The translations under genes and the position numbers were made by a program. Source: Clostridiales bacterium (lineage in GTDB: Bacteria > Bacillota > Clostridia > UBA1381). Taken from it: 35,868 nt of DNA. The DNA lies in NCBI GenBank assembly GCA_029219925.1, contig JAQXUJ010000149.1, forward strand, positions 1-35,868. The letters are read 5' to 3'. The notes beneath the pieces are model-generated. The model did no database searches and was not told the origin of the DNA. It saw nothing but the letters and a program-made list of their open reading frames with translations. This document shows, one piece after another, positions 23,443-30,880 of this stretch. Each line of letters starts with the position of its first letter. Position 1 is the stretch's first letter.

Positions 23443-24367
23443 AATCATCCTCTTTTCTATCAAAATATTTATTAAGCACATACTGCTGAACAATCTGCAT
23501 AACGCTGGATATAATCCAGTAAATACCCATTCCGGAAGGCAGCGTAAAGGTGAAAAATCCGGTCATAATAGGCATCATTAGATTCATTGATTTACTCATT
23601 GACTGTGCCGGGTCGGCATCCTGCGTTTTGACGTTGGGATTCTGCGTCATGCTCTGGGATTGCTTCATCGAGAACCAAGTGGTAAGCATAGCAAGAATAG
23701 GGATAAGTATAAGAAGAACCGTTCCTATTTCCGCGAAATTACCCGACATAATGGCAGATATGGACTTGCTGGGGATACCCGACAGATCAAGTCCCAAAAA
23801 ATTAAAATTAATATCCCAGCCAAAATCATGCGCCAAACCAAGCTTATCCGCCCAGGTAGACAGGTGAATCTGATATATCTTATTTGCCTGGTCAATAGTG
23901 ATGTCGGCAAGATTTCCGATGTCTGAGGGAAATTTTTCCTTCATCATGGAAAGAACTGTCTTAACATTGGCAATAACGGTGTCCGACGCAAAATCAATGC
24001 CCTTAATATATGTAAGGGGACGCTGAATTACACGGTAAAGAGCAAACAGAACAGGCATCTGTATAAGAAGGGGCAGACAGCCTCCCGACATGCTGACGCC
24101 GTTTTCCTTGTAGACCTTCATCATTTCGGCGGACAGCTTTTGCTGATCGTTTGCGTACTTTTTCTGCAGCTCTGCAATAATCGGCTGAATCTTCTGCTGT
24201 TTTTTCATTGCCTTCTGGGAATGAATCTGCAACGGCAGCAGAATAAGCTTTATAATAATTGTAAATAAAATAATTGAAAGACCGTAGTTCTGAACCAGAT
24301 CGTAAATTATACGAATCAGAAAACCAAGCGGTCTTGTAATGCAAAGTTCAAACAAACTAAGTTTCAT
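23384..24367 (-). CDS. yidC: Membrane protein insertase YidC/OxaA
   Basis: 327 residues, Gram-positive (OxaA-like) size. The first helix runs directly from MKLSLFELCITRPLGFLIRI. SIILFTIIIKLILLPLQIHSQKAMKKQQKIQP is the signature with the charged groove region. Further helices follow at about 200-220 (GTVLLILIPILAMLTTWFSM) and 255-285 (LMMPIMTGFFTFTLPSG). The N terminus has no lipobox, unlike Bacillus SpoIIIJ. The tail DKNRKNRQKRRRS is basic, as expected for ribosome contact. Known role: inserts and folds membrane proteins with or without Sec. GAGAGG lies 7 bp upstream of the ATG. Confidence 0.95.
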   Translation of the reverse strand: MKLSLFELCITRPLGFLIRIIYDLVQNYGLSIILFTIIIKLILLPLQIHSQKAMKKQQKIQPIIAELQKKYANDQQKLSAEMMKVYKENGVSMSGGCLPLLIQMPVLFALYRVIQRPLTYIKGIDFASDTVIANVKTVLSMMKEKFPSDIGNLADITIDQANKIYQIHLSTWADKLGLAHDFGWDINFNFLGLDLSGIPSKSISAIMSGNFAEIGTVLLILIPILAMLTTWFSMKQSQSMTQNPNVKTQDADPAQSMSKSMNLMMPIMTGFFTFTLPSGMGIYWIISSVMQIVQQYVLNKYFDRKEDDFVVKVPDKNRKNRQKRRRS

Positions 24368-24388
24368 TGATGTACCTCTCTTAAATAG

Positions 24389-24601
24389 CTACGGAAGGGG
24401 ATCATAGCCACCCTTATGAAAGGGATGGCATTTTAAAAGTCGGCGAAGAGCAAGATAACTTCCCTTTAGAGCTCCGTATTTTTCCAGCGCCTCCAGCGCA
24501 TACTGCGAACATGTAGGAATAAACCTGCAGGACGGCGCCGACTTCAGTCCGGACAGATTTTTCTGATAAAATCTAATTAAAAAGATAAGCAGCTTTTTCA
24601 T
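24389..24601 (-). CDS. yidD: Membrane protein insertion efficiency factor YidD
   Basis: 70 residues. An N-terminal amphipathic stretch, [15 protein letters not shown], is followed by [19 protein letters not shown], the invariant YidD core with its cysteines, and [16 protein letters not shown] at the end. It assists YidC-dependent insertion at the inner face of the membrane. Its ATG overlaps the rnpA stop by 4 bp, and yidC follows 21 bp later. Complete and normal. Confidence 0.96.
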   Translation of the reverse strand: MKKLLIFLIRFYQKNLSGLKSAPSCRFIPTCSQYALEALEKYGALKGSYLALRRLLKCHPFHKGGYDPLP

Positions 24602-24933
24602 AGTATCATGTCCAATTTAGAAAATGCGTATCGCGCGTCCTTTAAAACGGTGTCGCATTTTTTTCCGATAATGCCGGTGCGTGCAATTATAACAACGTCA
24701 TAGCCCTGCTTCAGACTTGGCGAAAGCAGACGATAGCTCTCACGCATAAGACGTTTTGCCCGATTGCGCTTTACCCCTTTTCCCACGGTTTTGCCGCAGG
24801 TCAAGCCCAGCCGGCTGCGCCCGAGACGGTTTTTCTGAATATAAATTACTACCGTACGGGTAACGACGCATTTGCCTCGGTAATAAAGGCGCTTAAAATC
24901 CTTATTCAGCTTTAATGTATTTTCACTGTTCAT
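24598..24933 (-). CDS. rnpA: Ribonuclease P protein component
   Basis: 111 residues. [26 protein letters not shown] and the RNR signature region [20 protein letters not shown] identify the RNase P protein, which binds RnpB RNA to mature tRNA 5' ends. The AGAGGG ribosome site is about 11 bp from the ATG, slightly far. A 6-bp hairpin CTGCGC-ttttat-GCGCAG sits directly before it (24949-24966) and may modulate translation. The 135-bp gap to rpmH holds no gene. Confidence 0.95.
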   Translation of the reverse strand: MNSENTLKLNKDFKRLYYRGKCVVTRTVVIYIQKNRLGRSRLGLTCGKTVGKGVKRNRAKRLMRESYRLLSPSLKQGYDVVIIARTGIIGKKCDTVLKDARYAFSKLDMIL

Positions 24934-25068
24934 AAAATCATATTCCCTCTGCGCATAAAAGCGCAGAAATTTCAGAATAAAGGCTTAGCCGGCGCTTTAA
25001 AAAGCATAACATTATCAAAAAAGGCAAAAAGCATAAGGTAAATAGCCTCTTTACTTCTCGCCTCAATT

Positions 25069-25203
25069 TTATGCTGACAATTTCTTTCTGCCCTTTAGTC
25101 TTCTCTTAGATAAAATCTTTCTGCCGGAAGCAGTAGCCATTCTCTTTCTAAAACCGTGTTCCTTAGCTCTCTGACGCTTTTTAGGCTGATAAGTTCTCTT
25201 CAT
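25069..25203 (-). CDS. rpmH: Ribosomal protein L34 (bL34)
   Basis: Absent from the ORF track because it is 44 residues. The reverse strand from ATG 25203 reads [20 protein letters not shown] through a basic middle to KGRKKLSA. This is the universal bL34 pattern. A GGGAGGTGTT ribosome site lies about 8 bp upstream. It heads the rpmH-rnpA-yidD-yidC-jag cluster from a consensus promoter. The usual neighbour dnaA is 11 kb away. Confidence 0.97.
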   Translation of the reverse strand: MKRTYQPKKRQRAKEHGFRKRMATASGRKILSKRRLKGRKKLSA

Positions 25204-25278
25204 ATTCTGAACACCTCCCGATATTTTGAAATATAAGCTCTAACAATACCTTGCGGTAAAAAATTAGACATCGCATCT

Positions 25279-25307
25279 ATTATATTAGTTTTTTTCGTGT
25301 TTGTCAA
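25279..25307 (-). promoter_or_regulatory. rpmH promoter
   Basis: On the reverse strand a perfect TTGACA (25307-25302), 17 bp, then a perfect TATAAT (25284-25279). It gives a leader of about 70 nt before rpmH. It lies just downstream of the terminator at 25353-25391, so the ribosomal cluster is insulated from upstream transcription. Confidence 0.9.
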
Positions 25308-25352
25308 GGGGTTTTTCAAAAAAAATGCTGTATACCCTTTATTTTTTGAACG

Positions 25353-25391
25353 AAAAAGGCGTATTACACGTCCGAAAACATATAATACGCC
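25353..25391 (-). terminator. Terminator of the candidate small RNA
   Basis: GGCGTATTA (25358-25366) and TAATACGCC (25383-25391) make a perfect 9-bp stem. On the reverse strand five T residues follow. No protein gene ends here; the nearest upstream stop codon on this strand is at 25653. Confidence 0.85.
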
Positions 25392-25462
25392 CTTCTCCAT
25401 CTTGGTCTTCCTAAGAATTTGGTTCCACAAAAATCCCCGTCATACACAAGACTATTAACCGC
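25353..25462 (-). ncRNA. Candidate small RNA of about 110 nt, unknown family
   Basis: The unit between the promoter at 25469-25497 and the terminator at 25353-25391 contains no ORF of plausible quality; the track frame 25200-25430 runs through the terminator and the rpmH promoter. The predicted RNA starts GTGCGGTTAATAGTCTTGTG and ends in the GC-rich terminator hairpin. GTCTT near the 5' end can pair with AAGAC about 45 nt later. I tried to match it to SRP RNA (no GGAAGCAGCC-type loop), 6S RNA, tmRNA and common riboswitches, and saw no convincing fit. A very short coding transcript is the main alternative. Confidence 0.5.
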
Positions 25463-25468
25463 ACTTTA

Positions 25469-25497
25469 ATTATATGATATAGATATTTAATTTTCAA
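25469..25497 (-). promoter_or_regulatory. Promoter of the candidate small RNA
   Basis: On the reverse strand TTGAAA (25497-25492), 17 bp spacer, TATAAT (25474-25469). It points leftward into a region with no coding frame and ahead of the terminator at 25353-25391. Confidence 0.75.
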
Positions 25498-25561
25498 TAG
25501 CTTTGGAAGTAATTGTACACGCGGCAGTTTCTATACAATTATGGGGGACTTTTTGTTGCAG

Positions 25562-25582
25562 AAAAACGGCTTAATCAAGCCA
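25562..25582 (-). terminator. Small terminator-like hairpin after the phosphodiesterase gene
   Basis: On the reverse strand TGGCTT-gatt-AAGCCG, five Watson-Crick pairs plus one wobble, followed by TTTTT. It is short, so only moderately convincing, but it sits in the right place 70 bp past the stop at 25653. The rest of 25498-25652 shows nothing I can identify. Confidence 0.5.
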
Positions 25583-25652
25583 AAGTTAATTTTAATGTCA
25601 CGTAAAATAACAGTTTAGTCGGCAATTGTCGATTTTGTTTAATCTTGCGGAG

Positions 25653-26129
25653 TTAAAAAAGATACGATGCGTCGCATACAGCAGATTTTAAAACGCCGTT
25701 TTCAATTTCAATCACGCCGTAGGTACCGCCGTAATTAATGCTGCCGGGGTTTAAAAGAACAACGCCGCGGGTGCAGTCGTTATATCCGGCATGAGTATGC
25801 CCGAACACCGCACAGTCGCAGCCGGAATCACGTGCTCTGTTTAATAATGTACGGTAGTCATATTCGAGCTTTACCCCGTAGTCGTGCCCGTGGGTCAGAA
25901 ATATTTTTTTACCTTCGGCTTCAACAATCAGTTCCCGTGGCGCTGATGAAAAATCACAGTTCCCCTGCACATATTTTATCGGAATTTCGGGGAACATGCG
26001 TTCAAGCTCCATGGCGTCGCTTGAGTGATCGCCGGCATGAAGAATCATATCGACTCCAACAATGTTTCTGATTACGGCGGCGCATCGGGTGATATTTTTA
26101 TGTGAATCGGAAAAAACAAGTATTCTCAA
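25653..26129 (-). CDS. YfcE/MJ0936-family metallophosphoesterase
   Basis: 158 residues, typical of single-domain members. Metal-binding motifs are all visible: FSDSH (6-10), LHAGD (30-34), GNCD (about 56-59), THGHDYG (about 79-85) and GHTH (about 109-112), with NPGS near the end. Known members hydrolyse phosphodiesters such as cyclic nucleotides or bis-p-nitrophenyl phosphate in vitro, with unclear natural substrates. The start is a TTG, supported by AAAGGAGG about 10 bp upstream; no ATG fits. It is divergent from spoIIE and appears to be a single gene. Confidence 0.92.
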   Translation of the reverse strand: MRILVFSDSHKNITRCAAVIRNIVGVDMILHAGDHSSDAMELERMFPEIPIKYVQGNCDFSSAPRELIVEAEGKKIFLTHGHDYGVKLEYDYRTLLNRARDSGCDCAVFGHTHAGYNDCTRGVVLLNPGSINYGGTYGVIEIENGVLKSAVCDASYLF

Positions 26130-26187
26130 AACGGAAGACCTCCTTTTAATCAGTATAGCATTATTATTGTAGTTTTTCCATAGAAAA

Positions 26188-26254
26188 TGTCAAATTGTAA
26201 CGTAATTGTATTTTTTGTCGAAAGCTTATTATAATACGACACGGATTTTCGGCA
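26188..26254. promoter_or_regulatory. Spo0A-box-like sites and promoter region of spoIIE
   Basis: TGTCGAA at 26216-26222 is a perfect 0A box core. TGTCAAA at 26188-26194 differs at one base, and TGCCGAA on the reverse strand at 26248-26254 fits TGNCGAA. TATAAT at 26230-26235 (with a poor -35) and another at 26276-26281 could be the -10. In B. subtilis spoIIE is activated by Spo0A bound at such boxes. An 8-bp hairpin CGGATTTT/AAAATCCG at 26242-26261 lies in the same stretch. Confidence 0.6.
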
Positions 26255-26312
26255 AAATCCGAGCGGTGTAAATGGTATAATTGCTTTACTATATCGGAAA
26301 GGAAGCAGGCAA

Positions 26313-28340
26313 ATGAATATTACTATACCTAAGATGAGGGAAAAAACCATTGTGCTGCCGGGCAGGGACGAGATTGCAAAAGGGCTTTTACTGATAGCCC
26401 TTGCCGGTGCTCAGATGCCGGGCATGAGACCGCTGGGGGTCGCTTTTGCGGCAACCTTCCCGGCAGAAAGCGCATATATAGCGCTTGTCGGACTATGTGC
26501 CGGCATGGCTGCGGCAAAAATTTCGGCATTAAAATATATACTGTCCTTTTTCATTTATTACATATTTATATATATGAAGAAAACCAAGGGCGGTTCAATT
26601 AAGGCTGTGGCGCTGGGGGTATCGATACTCCTTGCGGGAATGGTCAGCTTTCTGTGGACGGGATTTTCACAGACGGAGGCAATTCTGCTGGTACCCGAAG
26701 CGGTAATTGCCGCCGCCGCTTTTCGGCTTTTTGAACATCAGGGAGAACACAGTGCTACGGGAAATTTTGCCAATTTGGTCATTATCGGTGCCGCTTTAAA
26801 CGGTCTGATACACGCCGTAGTTCCTTATATAAGCCTTAATGCGGCAGTTTTTGCGGCGTTCTTTCTGCTTATGTGTATAGGTTATGCCTGCGACACGCCT
26901 GCCGCGGCTCTGTCGGGTGCGGTTATGGGATTTATTATGTACATGAACGAGCCGGAATGCGTGAAAACGGCGGGAATGCTTGCGTTGGCGGCAATGGCAG
27001 CATCGGTCATGAAGGTAATGGGAAAAGGAGGCGTTGCGGCGGGATTTCTGTGCGGACTTACGGTGTGCGTGCTGTATAACGGAAGTCTGGGAGAATGGAA
27101 AATCATTGACATCTTCATGCCCACAGCGGTGTTCGTGTTGCTGCCGGAGGGTCTGCACTACCGTATAAGCACCGCTATTAACCGCCGGACCGAGCCGGAA
27201 TTTGAAGACCCGGATTTGAGCATGCGGGTTGCGGCTCAGCTGCGTACGGTGGCAAAGGCGGTGAGTGATTTGGCGGACGGCGTTACGTTTTCGCCGGGCA
27301 GGGTAAACAACGAAGAACAAAAGGAAATGTTTGACACAGTAGCGTCACGGGTATGCCGAGGCTGCCAAATGGAAAGAAATTGCTGGAAAAAGGACAGCCG
27401 CAAAACCTATGAGAGTATGTATGAACTGTGGAGAACCATGGAGGAGGACGGCTATTGCGACTACACAAATATGCCCCATGCCTTCCGGCAGGTGTGCATG
27501 CGCTCCGAAAGCTTTTTGAGCGAGTTTAAACACGCTTACGAGCTTTATAAGCAAAATGCCCTATACCGCGGAGAGGCCCTGTCGGGAAGGGATATTGTGG
27601 CACGGCAGTACGGCGAAATTTCAAATGTAATAAACATGCTTTCGCATGAAGTGGAGGCGGGAGCGGAAACAAGAGAATACTCCCTTCGGTATCGCGTGAA
27701 CGTATGCGCGGAGCAAGAACCGAAGCAGGGACAGGCTGTTTGCGGCGACACCCTTATTCATTTTTCCCGCGGTAACCGATATTATGTGATTTTGTGCGAC
27801 GGTATGGGCTGCGGTGAGGCGGCGCTTGCGGAAAGTCGGCTTACCGCAAGGCTATTCACAGAATTTTTAAAAGCCGGGTTTGAAAAGGAGACGGCGGTGA
27901 ACATGATAAATTCAGCCCTGGCATTAAAAGCGGACAAGGAAAGCTTTTCAACGGTGGATTTGCTTGAAATCAATATGGAAACGGGAGTGTGTCAGTTTTT
28001 GAAAATTGGCAGCGCACAGAGCTTTATAAAAACAAAAAGCAGTATCGAGGAGGTATCTTCAAAAGCGCTGCCAATAGGGATTATGGAGAGCATTGAGGTT
28101 ACGGCTCAGGAGTTTCAGCTTAAGAATAACGACCTAATCCTGATGGTTTCGGACGGCGTCGGAGAGGCCGGTGATGGCGTTTTAAAAAACGACTGGATAA
28201 AAAAGATGATTATGCTGGAAAACCGGAACGACAGCGAGCTTGCCAAGCTTATTCTGGTGGGAGCCAAGGCGCGTATGCGATTCAGCGACGATATTACAAG
28301 CGTTGTTATCAGAATTATCAGAGAAAATAAATCCGAATAA
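26313..28340 (+). CDS. spoIIE: Stage II sporulation protein E (membrane PP2C phosphatase)
   Basis: 675 residues against 827 in B. subtilis. The N-terminal 290 residues are about ten hydrophobic helices. A central regulatory region follows, including the cysteine-containing segment VCRGCQMERNCWKK. The C-terminal 220 residues are a PP2C phosphatase: VILCDGMGCGEAA with the metal-binding Asp, LILMVSDGVGEA and RFSDDITSVVIR with the other acidic ligands. Known role: at the polar septum it dephosphorylates SpoIIAA to release sigma-F in the forespore. The missing length falls mainly in the central domain. AAAGGAAG precedes the ATG. Its presence implies that the organism sporulates or recently did. 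Confidence 0.95.
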   Translation: MNITIPKMREKTIVLPGRDEIAKGLLLIALAGAQMPGMRPLGVAFAATFPAESAYIALVGLCAGMAAAKISALKYILSFFIYYIFIYMKKTKGGSIKAVALGVSILLAGMVSFLWTGFSQTEAILLVPEAVIAAAAFRLFEHQGEHSATGNFANLVIIGAALNGLIHAVVPYISLNAAVFAAFFLLMCIGYACDTPAAALSGAVMGFIMYMNEPECVKTAGMLALAAMAASVMKVMGKGGVAAGFLCGLTVCVLYNGSLGEWKIIDIFMPTAVFVLLPEGLHYRISTAINRRTEPEFEDPDLSMRVAAQLRTVAKAVSDLADGVTFSPGRVNNEEQKEMFDTVASRVCRGCQMERNCWKKDSRKTYESMYELWRTMEEDGYCDYTNMPHAFRQVCMRSESFLSEFKHAYELYKQNALYRGEALSGRDIVARQYGEISNVINMLSHEVEAGAETREYSLRYRVNVCAEQEPKQGQAVCGDTLIHFSRGNRYYVILCDGMGCGEAALAESRLTARLFTEFLKAGFEKETAVNMINSALALKADKESFSTVDLLEINMETGVCQFLKIGSAQSFIKTKSSIEEVSSKALPIGIMESIEVTAQEFQLKNNDLILMVSDGVGEAGDGVLKNDWIKKMIMLENRNDSELAKLILVGAKARMRFSDDITSVVIRIIRENKSE

Positions 28341-28356
28341 CGGAGGGGGAAGAAAT

Positions 28357-28575
28357 ATGAGCATACAAAATGAGCTTGCGGCAAAGGTGCTGGGAGATAT
28401 TATCGCAAAGGGAATGAGTATGAGCGGAACCGATTTGACCGACCGGGTGCATACCGAGGCGATTTCGGCTCTGGACTCAATACGTCTTGTCATGTATAAT
28501 TCATCCCTTGACGAGCATGGCAAGCTGACAGCTATACAGAAGGTAATGGAAAGGTATAATATTACAGAAGAATAG
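28357..28575 (+). CDS. Conserved-looking small protein of unknown function
   Basis: 72 residues from ATG 28357, which follows CGGAGGGGG by about 8 bp; the longer track ORF overlaps spoIIE without a ribosome site. I do not recognise it. The sequence (MSIQNELAAKVLGDIIAKGM, then VHTEAISALDSIRLVMYNSS) is soluble, mostly helical and acidic, without cysteines or membrane segments. It begins 16 bp after the spoIIE stop and is probably co-transcribed with it, so a sporulation link is possible. The good ribosome site supports that it is expressed. Confidence 0.75.
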   Translation: MSIQNELAAKVLGDIIAKGMSMSGTDLTDRVHTEAISALDSIRLVMYNSSLDEHGKLTAIQKVMERYNITEE

Positions 28576-28578
28576 GTA

Positions 28579-28607
28579 TTGAACTGCGCCCAAAAATGTG
28601 CTAAAAT
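28579..28607 (+). promoter_or_regulatory. Promoter of the HD-domain gene
   Basis: TTGAAC (28579-28584), 17 bp, TAAAAT (28602-28607). The -35 begins 3 bp after the upstream stop codon and overlaps the track start of the next ORF, which argues for the internal GTG start at 28639. Confidence 0.65.
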
Positions 28608-28638
28608 GAAGACACAACATCAAAAAGAGAGTGATAGC

Positions 28639-29112
28639 GTGAGCAATTCAATAAACAGGAGAGTTTTTCAATACGGGGCGGATATTCTGTCATCGGACGG
28701 TGTAAAGTCCCAGAAAAATTTCATACAGCACGGTGATACAAGCATATACGAACATTCGCTGAATGTGGCGATGCTGAGTCTTTTTATAGTAAGCCTTCTG
28801 AACATCAAAGTAAATGAGCGTGCCATTGTCCGCGGTGCATTGCTGCATGATTATTTTCTGTACGATTGGCACAAAAAATGTGATGAAAACAGGCGGCATG
28901 GAATTTATCATGCAGGACGCGCACTGAAAAATGCACGACGCGATTTCCGGCTCAGCCCTGTGGAGGAGGACATTATTAAAAAGCATATGTTTCCCCTTAA
29001 CATTGCGCCGCCGAAATATCGTGAAAGTGTAATTGTGTGTATTGCCGACAAAATAGGTGCCGCAGCGGAAACCCTGTTTTTGAGCCGGCACATTTTCAGG
29101 AAGAAAAGATGA
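28639..29112 (+). CDS. HD-domain phosphohydrolase
   Basis: 157 residues from GTG 28639 (VSNSINRRVFQYGADILSSD), preceded by AGAGAG; the longer frame starts inside the promoter. The HD ligands are visible: YEHSLNVA, the ALLHDYFLYDWH motif and the late Asp in CIADKIGAAAE. The closest shape I know is the clostridial HD family annotated from HGDTSIYEHSLNVA-type openings. HD proteins hydrolyse phosphate esters of nucleotides or related compounds; the substrate is unknown. It follows the spoIIE unit but has its own promoter, and a strong hairpin terminator lies directly after it. Confidence 0.85.
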   Translation: MSNSINRRVFQYGADILSSDGVKSQKNFIQHGDTSIYEHSLNVAMLSLFIVSLLNIKVNERAIVRGALLHDYFLYDWHKKCDENRRHGIYHAGRALKNARRDFRLSPVEEDIIKKHMFPLNIAPPKYRESVIVCIADKIGAAAETLFLSRHIFRKKR

Positions 29113-29164
29113 AAAATCCCCGGCGGACAATTAGGAAAAAGATTGACCGCAGAGGATTTTTTTT
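29113..29164. terminator. Terminator between the HD gene and the aminotransferase
   Basis: AAAATCCCCGGCGG (29113-29126) pairs with CCGCAGAGGATTTT (29147-29160) at 12 of 14 positions, followed by eight T residues in the rightward direction. A T5 run on the other side may let it end the leftward aminotransferase transcript (stop at 29176), so I call it bidirectional. Confidence 0.85.
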
Positions 29165-29175
29165 AATATAGAAAC

Positions 29176-30354
29176 TTACACGGATTTATGATTTTTAGCA
29201 AATTTTGAAATACGGGACAGAGCTTCTTCGATGCTGTTGATGGAATATGCGTATGAACAGCGGATAAAGCCTTCGCCGCACGGTCCGAATGCCGTGCCGG
29301 GAACGACTGCCACCTTTTCCTCCTGTAAAAGCCGGTTCGCAAACTCCTCGCTTGTCATGCCCATGGACTTTATGCAGGGGAAAACATAGAAGGCGCCCAA
29401 AGGCTCAAAGCATGAAAGCCCCATTGAGCGGAATCCGTCTACAATATACCGGCGGCGGTAGTTGTATTCCTGACGCATTTTTTCCGTTTCCTTGTCACAG
29501 GAGCGCAGGGCCTCAATTGCCGCAAACTGACTTGTGGTCGGGCTGGACATAATTCCGTACTGGTGCAGCTTTAACATCTGCTTTATAACCGGCGCAGGTC
29601 CCATCGCATAGCCCAGGCGCCAGCCGGTCATGGCAAAAGCCTTTGAAAAGCCGTTTACAACCACGGTGCGCTCACGCATGCCGTCAATAGCGGAGAAGGG
29701 CGTGTGTCCTTCGTCGTCATAGCGCAGCTCTCCGTAAATTTCGTCCGACAAGACCATGATGTCCGTTCCGCGGAGAACCTCTGCGATTGCCTCAAGGTCT
29801 TTTTTGGACATAACAGCGCCGGTAGGATTATTGGGGAAGGGCAGAATTAATAATTTTGTTCTGTCGGTTATTTTTTCCCTGAGCTGCCGGGGAGTAAGAC
29901 GGAAGTTGTCCTCCTCCTTTGTTTCGATTACTACGGGAACGCCCCCTGACATTTGTGTGCATGGCTTATAGCAGACAAAGCTTGGTTCGGGGATAATAAC
30001 TTCATCGCCGGGCGTTACAACGCAGCGGATCATAAGGTCAATAGCCTCGCTGCCGCCCACGGTAACCAAAACCTCCGATTTTGCGTCATAGCTGATTCCG
30101 TATTTGCGGTTTGTATAATTGCAGATTTCCTGACGCAGCTCCATGAGTCCTGCATTCGCCGTGTAGTATGTGCGTCCCTTTTCGAGGGAGTATATGCCTG
30201 CCTCGCGGATGGGCCACGGCGTAACAAAGTCCGGTTCGCCCACGCCAAGTGAAATTGCGTCCTCCATGGTGGCAACCACATCAAAGAATTTGCGTATGCC
30301 GGAGGGCGCTATGCTCTGAATTGATTTCGTGAGTATTTTTTCGTAGTCCATCAT
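29176..30354 (-). CDS. Class I/II PLP-dependent aminotransferase
   Basis: 392 residues, full length. Fold-type I landmarks are in order: SLGVGEPDF near the N terminus, PFPNNPTGAVMSKKDL, SDEIYGELRYD and VNGFSKAFAMTGWRLGYAMG, in which the Lys of SKAF binds PLP, then FIRCSYAYSINSIEEAL with the substrate-carboxylate Arg. The closest named groups are PatA/aromatic or aspartate aminotransferases of Firmicutes; substrate cannot be fixed from sequence. Its ATG overlaps the stop of the upstream lrp gene by 4 bp, a conserved arrangement in Clostridia that suggests the regulator controls amino-acid use together with this enzyme. Confidence 0.93.
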   Translation of the reverse strand: MMDYEKILTKSIQSIAPSGIRKFFDVVATMEDAISLGVGEPDFVTPWPIREAGIYSLEKGRTYYTANAGLMELRQEICNYTNRKYGISYDAKSEVLVTVGGSEAIDLMIRCVVTPGDEVIIPEPSFVCYKPCTQMSGGVPVVIETKEEDNFRLTPRQLREKITDRTKLLILPFPNNPTGAVMSKKDLEAIAEVLRGTDIMVLSDEIYGELRYDDEGHTPFSAIDGMRERTVVVNGFSKAFAMTGWRLGYAMGPAPVIKQMLKLHQYGIMSSPTTSQFAAIEALRSCDKETEKMRQEYNYRRRYIVDGFRSMGLSCFEPLGAFYVFPCIKSMGMTSEEFANRLLQEEKVAVVPGTAFGPCGEGFIRCSYAYSINSIEEALSRISKFAKNHKSV

Positions 30355-30836
30355 AATGTTATCACCTGTCTTGAATCCTCTTCATCGTTATAGAATATCA
30401 TGCCGTCGTCCTTGTACTTTTTCAGCACGAAGCTTGTAGCCGTGTTCAGTACATTGTCCATGGGCGCCAGCTTTGACGCAACAAAAAGCGCTACGTCCTT
30501 CATGGAGCGACCTTCAATAATAACACATAAATCATAGGAACCCGACATCAGATAAAGTGACTTAACCTGCGAATATTTATAAATTTTTTCCGCAACCTTA
30601 TCAAAGCCCTCTCCGCGCTGCGGCGAAATTCGCAGCTCGATTATGGCGGTTACCAGCTCCTTGTCGGTTTTTTCCCAATTAATCATGGTTTTATAACCTA
30701 CAATAATGTTTTCCTTTTCAAGTCCTTTTATTATTTTCGCTACCTCTTCCTCAGTGCTGCCTATCATTTGAGCAATCTGTTCGTTGGTAAGAGGTTTGTT
30801 GTTGTTTTCCAAAATATCAAGTATATCGTTTTCCAT
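30351..30836 (-). CDS. Lrp/AsnC-family transcriptional regulator
   Basis: 161 residues. An N-terminal winged helix-turn-helix (ILDILENNNKPLTNEQIAQMI with EEVAKIIKGLEKENIIVGYK) is followed by a RAM/AsnC ligand domain (ELVTAIIELRISPQRGEGFD, then VKSLYLMSGSYDLCVIIEG). Known members sense amino acids as octamers. It is translationally coupled to the aminotransferase. AAGGAG lies 7 bp before the ATG. Two 11-bp direct repeats with a 20-bp period lie directly upstream and may be its own operator. It begins 35 bp after the yitT stop, so read-through from yitT is possible. Confidence 0.92.
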   Translation of the reverse strand: MENDILDILENNNKPLTNEQIAQMIGSTEEEVAKIIKGLEKENIIVGYKTMINWEKTDKELVTAIIELRISPQRGEGFDKVAEKIYKYSQVKSLYLMSGSYDLCVIIEGRSMKDVALFVASKLAPMDNVLNTATSFVLKKYKDDGMIFYNDEEDSRQVITL

Positions 30837-30849
30837 TATGATTCTCCTT

Positions 30850-30880
30850 TTTCACTTATTATACTAAAATTTCACTTATT
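30850..30880. repeat. 11-bp direct repeats upstream of lrp
   Basis: TTTCACTTATT occurs at 30850-30860 and 30870-30880 (AATAAGTGAAA on the lrp strand), exactly 20 bp apart. The upstream copy contains the yitT stop codon, and a TATAAT lies between the copies on the lrp strand. The position suggests an Lrp operator, which is inference. Confidence 0.5.

Noticed and set aside
25200-25430. 76-residue reverse-strand ORF upstream of rpmH
   Set aside because: It runs through a terminator hairpin and the perfect rpmH promoter, has no convincing ribosome site and looks low-complexity.
25204-25652. rpmH upstream region as the replication origin
   Set aside because: One TCATACACA (8/9 at 25440-25448) and one weak GGTTCCACA are present but do not form a cluster, and the region is explained by a promoter-terminator unit.
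26796-27320. 174-residue reverse-strand ORF rich in His and Arg
   Set aside because: It is the antisense of spoIIE; composition reflects the complement of GC-rich hydrophobic codons.
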